From assembly GCA_964036665.1 (NCBI GenBank), contig OZ038532.1, positions 15,952,537 to 16,016,536 of the forward strand: DNA of 64,000 bases. Direction: 5' to 3'. The DNA comes from Gordius sp. MW1. Taxonomy: Eukaryota; Nematomorpha; Gordioida; Gordea; Gordiidae. Below are positions 39,087 through 49,717 of the stretch, one piece after another (position 1 is the first letter of the stretch; every line of letters starts with the position of its first letter). A program made the translations under genes and the position numbers. A model generated the notes under the pieces. The model worked only from the letters and a program-made list of their open reading frames with translations. It did not search any database and was not told where the DNA came from.

Positions 39087-39440
39087 CATAGACTAATAGA
39101 CTGCTCATTTCCTTTTAAAAAGTGTACCCCATTTTGGCAGCCATTTTAATAAGTGAAACATGAATTTTGGCCAATTTATATGGTTTGATAAATTTTTAAA
39201 ATCGCTATAATCATTAAAATGGGTTGTTTCATGTTATAAGATCAATGATTATTGTCCAATGCGATCCATCGCTATACAAACTCTTCTTCACTTATCAAAA
39301 TGGCCGTGGTTTTCGGCAACACTTTTGATGCGTGAATATATAAGAGATGAGCAGTCTATTAGTCTATGATCGCAACGTGAGTGCTGAATTTTTGAAAACT
39401 GCTCTATGCGATTATGATTTCAAAGTAATAGTTTTTAGAT
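38806..39440 (+). repeat. Satellite monomer interrupted by MITE copy 3
   Basis: 635-bp unit, again 345 bp of satellite plus 290 bp. The insertion point within the monomer is the same base as in the other two, directly after the right arm of the dyad. GACTTCAGAAAAG and TTTTATCGTTGCG on the left mark common descent. Confidence 0.9.
39087..39368. mobile_element. 282-bp MITE, copy 3, mosaic context
   Basis: Sequence identical to copy 2, with perfect 22-bp terminal inverted repeats and the target duplication ATCGCAAC at 39079-39086 and 39369-39376. Its left flank and the first part of its right flank agree with copy 2 (TTTTAACAAAAG on the left, GAGCATAAAAAA at about 39576 on the right). From TATCCCAAC at 39714 onward the flank agrees with copy 1. 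The copy is therefore a recombinant product of two older MITE-bearing stretches. Non-autonomous; the source transposase is not in the window. Confidence 0.9.
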
Positions 39441-39713
39441 TCTGATAAATTTTTACTTGGGATCATAGAAACCACGTCTGAAAACGACAACTTTCATCGG
39501 ATGAATACGGTTCAAAGAAAAATATGTGAAAAATTTTGAGGTAAAAATATTTATTTTTTTCGATTCTATGTGAAAGAGCATAAAAAAATATATAAAAGTA
39601 AGCCAATTTGAGAATCCTATTATCCTCGATTGACTTCCGAAAAGATGTTTTAAGCTGCGAGAACGATCATTTTAACAAAAGACAACGTTTTATTGTTGCG
39701 ATTAGTTTGTTGT

Positions 39714-40766
39714 ATCCCAACGTGAGTGCTTAATTTTTTAAAATGGCTCTATGCGATTATGATTTCAAAGTAATAGTTTTCAGATTCTGATAAATTTTTA
39801 CTTGGGATCATAGAAACCACGTCTGAAAACGACATCTTTAATCGGATGAATACGGTTCAAAGAAAAATATGTGAAAATTTTGAGGTAAAAATATTTATTT
39901 TTTTCAATTCTATGTGAAAGAGCATGAAAAAATATATAAAAGTAAGCCAATTTGAGAATCCTATTATCCTCGATTGACTTCCGAAAAAAGGTTTTAAGCT
40001 GCGAGAACTATCATTTTGACAAAAGACAACGTTTTATTGTTGCGATTAGTTTGTTGTATCGCAACGTGAGTGCTGAATTTTTGAAAACTGCTCTATGCGA
40101 TTATGATTTCAAAGTAATAGTTTTTAGATTCTGATAAATTTTTACTCGGGATCATAGAAACCACGTCTGAAAACGACAACTTTCATCGGATGAATACGGT
40201 TCAAAGAAAAATATGTGAAAAATTTTGAGGTAAAAATATTTATTTTTTTCGATTCTATGTGAAAGAGCATAAAAAAATATATAAAAGTAAGCCAATTTGA
40301 GAATCCTATTATCTTCGATTGACTTCCGAAAAGAGGTTTTAAGCTGCGAGAACGATCATTTTAACAAAAGACAACGTTTTATTGTTGCGATTAGTTTGTT
40401 GTATCGCAACGTGAGTGCTTAATTTTTTAAAATGGCTCTATGCGATTATGATTTCAAAGTAATAGTTTTCAGATTCTGATAAATTTTTACTTGGGATCAT
40501 AGAAACCACGTCTGAAAACGACATCTTTCATCGGATGAATACGGTTCAAAGAAAAATATGTGAAAAATTTTGAGGTAAAAATATTAATTTTTTTTCGATT
40601 CTACGTGAAAGAGCATAAAAAAATATATAAAAGTAAGCCAATTTGAGAATCCTATTATCCTCGATTGACTTCCGAAAAGAGGTTTTAAGCTGCGAGAACT
40701 ATCATTTTGACAAAAGACAACGTTTTATTGTTGCGATTAGTTTGTTGTATCGCAACGTGAGTGCTT
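39714..40766 (+). repeat. Duplicated segment at 5411-bp spacing, copy 2
   Basis: Counterpart of 34303-35355, with all the markers given there at +5411. One difference is TTCCGAAAAAAGG at 39980, where copy 1 has TTCCGAAAAGAGG. The left edge coincides with the recombination junction downstream of MITE copy 3. Confidence 0.82.
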
Positions 40767-43075
40767 AATTTTTGAAAACTGCTCTATGCGATTATGATTT
40801 CAAAGTAATAGTTTTTAGATTCTGATAAATTTTTACTCGGGATCATAGAAACCACGTCTGAAAACGACAACTTTCATCGGATGAATACGGTTCAAAGAAA
40901 AATATGTGAAAAATTTTGAGGTAAAAATATTTATTTTTTTTCGATTCTACGTGAAAGAGCATAAAAAAATATATAAAAGTAAGCCAATTTGAGAATCCTA
41001 TTATCCTCGATTGACTTCCGAAAAGAGGTTTTAAGCTGCGAGAACTATCATTTTGACAAAAGACAACGTTTTATTGTTGCGATTAGTTTGTTGTATCGCA
41101 ACGTGAGTGCTTAATTTTTCAAAAATGCACTATGCGATCATGATTTTAAAGTAATAGTTTTCTGATTCTTATAAATTTTTACTTTTTATCATCGAAACCA
41201 CGTCTGAAAACGACAACTTTCATCGGATGCATACGTTTGAAAGAAAAATATGTGAAAATTTTGAGGTAAAAATATTTATTTTTTTCGATTTTATGTGAAA
41301 GAGCATGAAAAAATATATAAAAGTAAGCCAATTTGAGAATCCTATTATCCTCGATTGACTTCCGAAAAGAGGTTTTAAGCTGCGAGAACTATCATTTTGA
41401 CAAAAGACAACGTTTTATTGTTGCGATTAGTTTGTTGTATCGCAACGTGAGTGCTTAATTTTTTAAAAAGGCTCTATGCGATTATGATTTCAAAGTAATA
41501 GTTTTCAGATTCTGATAGATTTTTACTTGGGATCATAGAAACCACGTCTGAAAACGACATCTTTAATCGGATGAATACGGTTCAAAGAAAAATATGTGAA
41601 AAATTTTGAGGTAAAAATATTTATTTTTTTCAATTCTATGTGAAAGAGCATGAAAAAATATATAAAAGTAAGCCAATTTGAGAATCCTATTATCCTCGAT
41701 TGACTTCCGAAAAGATGTTTTAAGCTGCGAGAACGATCATTTTAACAAAAGACAACGTTTTATTGTTGCGATTAGTTTGTTGTATCGCAACGTGAGTGCT
41801 TAATTTTTTAAAATGGCTCTATGCGATTATGATTTCAAAGTAATAGTTTTTAGATTCTGATAAATTTTTAATTGGGATCATAGAAACCACGTCTGAAAAC
41901 GACATCTTTAATCGGATGAATACGGTTCAAAGAAAAATATGTGAAAAATTTTGAGGTAAAAATATTTATTTTTTTCAATTCTATGTGAAAGAGCATGAAA
42001 AAATATATAAAAGTAAGCCAATTTGAGAATCCTATTATCCTCCATTGACTTCAGAAAAGAGGTTTTAAGCTGCGAGAACTATCATTTTGACAAAAGACAA
42101 CGTTTTATTGTTGCGATTAGTTTGTTGTATCGCAACGTGAGTGCTGAATTTTTGAAAACTGCTCTATGCGATTATGATTTCAAAGTAATAGTTTTTAGAT
42201 TCTGATAAATTTTTACTTGGGATCATAGAAACCACGTCTGAAAACGACAACTTTCATCGGATGAATACGGTTCAAAGAAAAATATGTGAAAAATTTTGAG
42301 GTAAAAATATTTATTTTTTTCGATTCTATGTGAAAGAGCATGAAAAAATATATAAAAGTAAGCCAATTTGAGAATCCTATTATCCTCGATTGACTTCAAA
42401 AAAGATGTTTTAAGCTGCGAGAACGATCATTTTAACAAAAGACAACGTTTTATTGTTGCGATTAGTATGTTGTATCGCAACGTGAGTGCTTAATTTTTTA
42501 AAAAGGCTCTATGCGATTATGATTTCAAAGTAATAGTTTTCAGATTCTGATAAATTTTTACTTGGGATCATAGAAACCACGTCTGAAAACGACATCTTTA
42601 ATCGGATGAATACGGTTCAAAGAAAAATATGTGAAAAATTTTGAGGTAAAAATATTTATTTTTTTCAATTCTATGTGAAAGAGCATGAAAAAATATATAA
42701 AAGTAAGCCAATTTGAGAATTCTATTATCCTCGATTGACTTCCGAAAAGAGGTTTTAAGCTGCGAGAACGATCATTTTAACAAAAGACAACGTTTTATTG
42801 TTGCGATTAGTTTGTTGTATCGCAACGTGAGTGCTTAATTTTTTAAAATGGCTCTATGCGATTATGATTTCAAAGTAATAGTTTTCAGATTCTGATAAAT
42901 TTTTACTTGGGATCATAGAAACCACGTCTGAAAACGACATCTTTAATCGGATGAATACGGTTCAAAGAAAAATATGTGAAAAATTTTGAGGTAAAAATAT
43001 TTATTTTTTTCAATTCTATGTGAAAGAGCATGAAAAAATATATAAAAGTAAGCCAATTTGAGAATCCTATTATCC
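40385..43075 (+). repeat. Duplicated segment at 4085-bp spacing, copy 2
   Basis: Counterpart of 36300-38990 with the same rare markers at +4085. Private changes include CGATTTTATGTG at 41288, TCTGATAGATT at 41511 and GAATTCTATT at 42717. Because it lacks the next MITE-bearing unit, its right boundary lies near 43075, where GCTGCGATAAC begins. Confidence 0.85.
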
Positions 43076-43269
43076 TCGATTGACTTCCGAAAAGAGGTTT
43101 TAAGCTGCGATAACTATCATTTTGACAAAAGACAACGTTTTATTGTTGCGATTAGTTTGTTGTATCGCAACGTGAGTGCTTAATTTTTCAAAAATGCACT
43201 ATGCGATCATGATTTTGAAGTAATAGTTTTCTGATTCTTATAAATTTTTACTTTTTATCATCGAAACCA

Positions 43270-46200
43270 CGTCTGAAAACGACATCTTTCATCGGATGAA
43301 TACGGTTCAAAGAAAAATATGTGAAAAATTTTGAGGTAAAAATATTAATTTTTTTTCGATTCTATGTGAAAGAGCATGAAAAAATATATAAAAGTAAGCC
43401 AATTTGAGAATGCTATTATCCTCGATTGACTTCAGAAAAGAGGTTTTAAGCTGCGAGAACGATCATTTTAACAAAAGACAACGTTTTATTGTTGCGATTA
43501 GTTTGTTGTATCGCAACTTGAGTGCTTAATTTTTTAAAATGGCTCTATGCGATTATGATTTCAAAGTAATAGTTTTCAGATTCTGATAAATTTTTACTTG
43601 GGATCATAGAAACCACGTCTGAAAACGACATCTTTCATCGGATGAATACGGTTCAAAGAAAAATATGTGAAAAATTTTGAGGTAAAAATATTAATTTTTT
43701 TTCCATTCTATGTGAAAGAGCATGAAAAAATATATAAAAGTAAGCCAATTTGAGAATCCTATTATCCTCGATTGACTTTCGAAAAGAGGTTTTAAGCTGC
43801 GAGAACTATCATTTTGACAAAAGACAACGTTTTATTGTTGCGATTAGTTTGTTGTATCGCAACGTGAGTGCTTAATTTTTCAAAAATGCACTATGCGATC
43901 ATGATTTTAAAGTAATAGTTTTCTGATTCTGATAAAATTTTACTTTTTATCATCGAAACCACGTCTGAAAACGACAACTTTCATCGGATGCATACGTTTG
44001 AAAGAAAAATATGTGAAAATTTTGAGGTAAAAATATTTATTTTTTTCGATTCTATGTGAAAGAGCATGAAAAAATACATAAAAGTAAGCCAATTTGAGAA
44101 TCCTTGACTTCCGAAAAGAGGTTTTAAGCTGCGAGAACTATCATTTTGACAAAAGACAACGTTTTATTGTTGCGATTAGTTTGTTGTATCGCAACGTGAG
44201 TGCTTAATTTTTCAAAAATGCACTATGCGATCATGATTTTGAAGTAATAGTTTTCTGATTCTGATAAATTTTTACTTTTTATCATCGAAACCACGTCTGA
44301 AAACGACAACTTTCATCGGATGCATACGGTTGAAAGAAAAATATGTAAAAAATTTTGAGGTGAAAATATTATTTTTTTCGATTCTATGTAAAAGAGCATG
44401 AAAAAATATATAAAAGTAAGCCAATTTGAGAATCCTTGACTTCCGAAAAGAGGTTTTAAGCTGCGAGAACTATCATTTTGACAAAAGACAACGTTTTATT
44501 GTTGCGATTAGTTTGTTGTATCGCAACGTGAGTGCTGAATTTTTGAAAACTGCTCTATGCGATTATGATTTCAAAGTAATAGTTTTTAGATTCTGATAAA
44601 TTTTTACTTGGGATCATAGAAACCACGTCTGAAAACGACAACTTTCATCGGATGAATACGGTTAAAAGAAAAATATGTGAAAAATTTTGAGGTAATTTAT
44701 TTTTTTCGATTCTATGTGAAAGAGCATGAAAAAATATATAAAAGTAAGCCAATTTGAGAATCCTATTATCCTCGATTGACTTCCGAGAGGTTTTAAGCTG
44801 CGAGAACGATCATTTTAACAAAAGACAACGTTTTATTGTTGCGATTAGTTTGTTGTATCGCAACGTGAGTGCTTAATTTTTTAAAATGGCTCTATGCGAT
44901 TATGATTTCAAAGTAATAGGTTTCAGATTCTGGTAAATTTTTACTTGGGATCATAGAAACCACGTCTGAAAACGACATCTTTAATCGGATGAATACGGTT
45001 CAAAGAAAAATATGTGAAAAATTTTGAGGTAAAAATATTAATTTTTTTCGATTCTATGTGAAAGAGCATGAAAAAATATATAAAAGTAAGCCAATTTGAG
45101 AATCCTATTATCCTCGATTGACTTCCGAAAAGAGGTTTTAAGCTGCGAGAACTATCATTTTGACAAAAGACAACGTTTTATTGTTGTGATTAGTTTGTTG
45201 TATCGCAGCGTGAGTGCTTAATTTTTCAAAAATGCACTATGCGATCATGATTTTAAAGTAATAGTTTTCTGATTCTGATAAATTTTTACTTTTTATCATC
45301 GAAACCACGTCTGAAAACGACAACTTTCATCGGATGCATACGTTTGAAAGAAAAATATGTGAAAATTTTGAGGTAAAAATATTTATTTTTTTCGATTCTA
45401 TGTGAAAGAGCATGAAAAAATATATAAAAGTAAGCCAATTTGAGAATCCTATTATCCTCGATTGACTTCCGAAAAGAGGTTTTAAGCTGCGAGAACTATC
45501 ATTTTGACAAAAGACAACGTTTTATTGTTGCGATTAGTTTGTTGTATCGCAACGTGAGTGCTTAATTTTTCAAAAATGCACTATGCGATCATGATTTTGA
45601 AGTAATAGTTTTCTGATTCTGATAAATTTTTACTTTTTATCATCGAAACCACGTCTGAAAACGACAACTTTCATCGGATGCATACGGTTGAAAGAAAAAT
45701 ATGTAAAAAATTTTGAGGTGAAAATATTATTTTTTTCGATTCTATGTAAAAGAGCATGAAAAAATATATAAAAGTAAGCCAATTTGAGAATCCTTGACTT
45801 CCGAAAAGAGGTTTTAAGCTGCGAGAACTATCATTTTGACAAAAGACAACGTTTTATTGTTGCGATTAGTTTGTTGTATCGCAACGTGAGTGCTGAATTT
45901 TTGAAAACTGCTCTATGCGATTATGATTTCAAAGTAATAGTTTTTAGATTCTGATAAATTTTTACTTGGGATCATAGAAACCACGTCTGAAAACGACAAC
46001 TTTCATCGGATGAATACGGTTAAAAGAAAAATATGTGAAAAATTTTGAGGTAATTTATTTTTTTCGATTCTATGTGAAAGAGCATGAAAAAATATATAAA
46101 AGTAAGCCAATTTGAGAATCCTATTATCCTCGATTGACTTCCGAGAGGTTTTAAGCTGCGAGAACGATCATTTTAACAAAAGACAACGTTTTATTGTTGC

Positions 46201-47700
46201 GATTAGTTTGTTGTATCGCAACGTGAGTGCTTAATTTTTTAAAATGGCTCTATGCGATTATGATTTCAAAGTAATAGGTTTCAGATTCTGGTAAATTTTT
46301 ACTTGGGATCATAGAAACCACGTCTGAAAACGACATCTTTAATCGGATGAATACGGTTCAAAGAAAAATATGTGAAAAATTTTGAGGTAAAAATATTAAT
46401 TTTTTTTCGATTCTATGTGAAAGAGCATGAAAAAATATATAAAAGTAAGCCAATTTGAGAATCCTATTATCCTCGATTGACTTCCGAAAAGAGGTTTTAA
46501 GCTGCGAGAACTATCATTTTGACAAAAGACAACGTTTTATTGTTGCGATTAGTTTGTTGTATCGCAGCGTGAGTGCTTAATTTTTCAAAAATGCACTATG
46601 CGATCATGATTTTAAAGTAATAGTTTTCTGATTCTGATAAATTTTTACTTTTTATCATCGAAACCACGTCTGAAAACGACAACTTTCATCGGATGCATAC
46701 GTTTGAAAGAAAAATATGTGAAAATTTTGAGGTAAAAATATTTATTTTTTTCGATTCTATGTGAAAGAGCATGAAAAAATATATAAAAGTAAGCCAATTT
46801 GAGAATCCTATTATCCTCGATTGACTTCCGAAAAGAGGTTTTAAGCTGCGAGAACTATCATTTTGACAAAAGACAACGTTTTATTGTTGCGATTAGTTTG
46901 TTGTATCGCAACGTGAGTGCTTAATTTTTGAAAAATGCACTATGCGATCATGATTTTAAAGTAATAGTTTTCTGATTCTGATAAATTTTTACTTTTTATC
47001 ATCGAAACCACGTCTGAAAACGACAACTTTCATCGGATGCATACGGTTGAAAGAAAAATATGTGAAAATTTTGAGGTAAAAATATTTATTTTTTTCGATT
47101 CTATGTGAAAGAGCATGAAAAAATATATAAAAGTAAGCCAATTTGAGAATCCTATTATCCTCGATTGACTTCCGAAAAGAGGTTTTAAGCTGCGAGAACT
47201 ATCATTTTGACAAAAGACAACGTTTTATTGTTGCGATTAGTTTGTTGTATCGCAACGTGAGTGCTTAATTTTTGAAAAATGCACTATGCGATCATGATTT
47301 TAAAGTAATAGTTTTCTGATTCTGATAAATTTTTACTTTTTATCATCGAAACCACATCTGAAAACGACAACTTTCATCGGATGCATACGGTTGAAAGAAA
47401 AATATGTAAAAAATTTTGAGGTAAAAATATTTATTTTTTTCGATTCTATGTGAAAGAGCATGAAAAAATATATAAAAGTAAGCCAATTTGAGAATCCTAT
47501 TATCCTCGATTGACTTCCGAAAAGAGGTTTTAAGCTGCGAGAACTATCATTTTGACAAAAGACAACGTTTTATTGTTGCGATTAGTTTGTTGTATTGCAA
47601 CGTGAGTGCTTAATTTTTCAAAAATGGACTATGCGATCATGATTTTAAAGTAATAGTTTTCTGATTCTGATAAATTTTTACTTTTTATCATCGAAACCAC
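43270..47700 (+). repeat. 4.4-kb duplicated segment, 6448-bp spacing, copy 1
   Basis: Matches 49718-54149. Shared rare markers are GAATGCTATTATCC (43409/49857), the private TTTCCATTCTATG (43700/50148), AAATACATAAAAG (44073/50521), TCCTTGACTTCC (44102/50550), GAGGTAATTTATT (44689/51137), ACCACATCTG (47351/53800) and others. The late offset is 6449, which fits one small indel. The segment contains its own 1358-bp doublet. Confidence 0.87.
44433..47150 (+). repeat. 1358-bp higher-order repeat, two tandem copies (first locus)
   Basis: Four-monomer unit shortened by shared deletions. TCCTTGACTTCC at 44433 and 45791, GAGGTAATTTATT at 44689 and 46047, CTTCCGAGAGG at 44783 and 46141, TTCTGGTAAAT at 44927 and 46285, and CGCAGCGTGAG at 45205 and 46563 all lie 1358-1359 bp apart. 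The same doublet recurs around 50.9-53.6 kb. Confidence 0.85.
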
Positions 47701-49500
47701 GTCTGAAAACGACATCGGATGCATACGTTTGAAAGAAAAATATGTGAAAATTTTTTAGGTAAAAATATTTATTTTTTTCGATTCTATGTGAAAGAGCATG
47801 AAAAAATATATAAAAGTAAGCCAATTTGAGAATCCTATTATCCTTGATTGACTTCCCAAAAGAGGTTTTAAGCTGCGAGAACTATCATTTTGACAAAAGA
47901 AAACGTTTTATTGTTGCGATTAGTTTGTTGTATCGCAACGTGAGTGCTTAATTATTCAAAAATGCACTATGCGATCATGATTTTAAAGTAACATTTCTCT
48001 GATTCTGATAAATTTTTACTTTTATCATCGAAACCACGTCTGAAAACGACAACTTTCATCGGATGCATACGTTTGAAAGAAAAATACGTGAAAATTTTGA
48101 GGTAAAATATTTATTTTTTTCGATTCTATGTGAAAGAGCATGAAAAAATATATAAAAGTAAGCCAATTTGAGAATCCTATTATCCTCGATTGACTTCCGA
48201 AAAGAGGTTTTAAGCTGCGAGAACTATCATTTTGACAAAAGACAACGTTTTATTGTTGCGATTAGTTTGTTGTATCGCAACGTGAGTGCTTAATTTTTCA
48301 AAAATGCACTATGCGATCATGATTTTAAAGTAATAGTTTTCTGATTCTGATAAATTTTTACTTTTTATCATCGAAACCACATCTGAAAACGACAACTTTC
48401 ATCGGATGCATACGGTTGAAAGAAAAATATGTAAAAAATTTTGAGGTAAAAATATTTATTTTTTTCGATTCTATGTGAAAGAGCATGAAAAAATATATAA
48501 AAGTAAGCCAATTTGAGAATCCTATTATCCTCGATTGACTTCCGAAAAGAGGTTTTAAGCTGCGAGAACTATCATTTTGACAAAAGACAACGTGAGTGCT
48601 TAATTTTTCAAAAATGCACTATGCGATCATGATTTCAAAGTAATATTTTTCTGATTCTGATAAATTTTTACTTGGGATCATAGAAACCACGTCTGAAAAC
48701 GACAACTTTCATCGGATGAATACGGTTCAAAGAAAAATATGTGAAAAGTTTTGAGATAAAAATATTTATTTTTTTCGATTCTATGTGAAAGAGCATGAAA
48801 AAATATATAAAAGTAAGCCAATTTGAGAATCCTATTATCCTCGATTGACTTCCGAAATGAGGTTTTAAGCTGCGAGAACTATCATTTTGACAAAAGACAA
48901 CGTTTTATTGTTGCGATTAGTTTGTTGTATCGCAACGTGAGTGCTTAATTTTTCAAAAATGCACTATGCGATCATGATTTTAAAGTAATAGTTTTCTGAT
49001 TCTGATAAATTTTTACTTTTTATCATCGAAACCACATCTGAAAACGACAACTTTCATCGGATGCATACGGTTGAAAGAAAAATATGTAAAAAATTTTGAG
49101 GTAAAAATATTTATTTTTTTCGATTCTATGTGAAAGAGCATGAAAAAATATATAAAAGTAAGCCAATTTGAGAATCCTATTATCCTCGATTGACTTCCGA
49201 AAAGAGGTTTTAAGCTGCGAGAACTATCATTTTGACAAAAGACAACGTTTTATTGTTGCGATTAGTTTGTTGTATTGCAACGTGAGTGCTTAATTTTTCA
49301 AAAATGGACTATGCGATCATGATTTTAAAGTAATAGTTTTCTGATTCTGATAAATTTTTACTTTTTATCATCGAAACCACGTCTGAAAACGACATCGGAT
49401 GCATACGTTTGAAAGAAAAATATGTGAAAATTTTTTAGGTAAAAATATTTATTTTTTTCGATTCTATGTGAAAGAGCATGAAAAAATATATAAAAGTAAG
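47300..49500 (+). repeat. 1680-bp spaced repeat containing a shortened monomer
   Basis: Markers ACCACATCTG (47351/49031), TATTGCAACG (47594/49274), CAAAAATGGAC (47620/49300) and the 7-bp deletion CGACATCGGATG (47710/49390) recur 1680 bp apart. The spacing is short of five full monomers (about 1720) mainly because the copy between contains a 35-bp deletion at 48588. The match extends over about 47300-47820 and 48980-49500. Confidence 0.8.
48346..48655 (+). repeat. 310-bp monomer lacking the dyad (35-bp deletion)
   Basis: ACAACG runs directly into TGAGTGCTTAAT at 48587-48600. In a full unit, CAACG occurs twice with the dyad between, so one CAACG plus the 30 bases between them is missing. The deletion between 5-bp direct repeats suggests slippage or end-joining at microhomology. 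It removes the GTTGCGAT/ATCGCAAC dyad completely. I saw no second unit with this deletion, so it seems not to have spread. Confidence 0.88.
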
Positions 49501-49717
49501 CCAATTAGAGAATCCTATTATCCTCGATTGACTTCCGAAAAGATGTTTTAAGCTGCGAGAACGATCATTTTAACAAAAGACAACGTTTTATTGTTGCGAT
49601 TAGTTTGTTGTATCGCAACGTGAGTGCTTAATTTTTTAAAATGGCTCTATGCGATTATGATTTCAAAGTAATAGTTTTCAGATTCTGATAAATTTTTACT
49701 TGGGATCATAGAAACCA

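Noticed and set aside
33676-39368. The 282-bp insertions as unique ncRNA genes or tRNA-derived SINEs
   Set aside because: Perfect terminal inverted repeats and an 8-bp target duplication identify a DNA transposon. There is no poly-A tail or A/B box.
25991-42205. Sixty-codon frames on the + strand, repeated many times (also at 10846-11028)
   Set aside because: They start at TTG, are closed by TAA in most other units, and lie inside a non-coding satellite. They are by-products of a single substitution, not genes.
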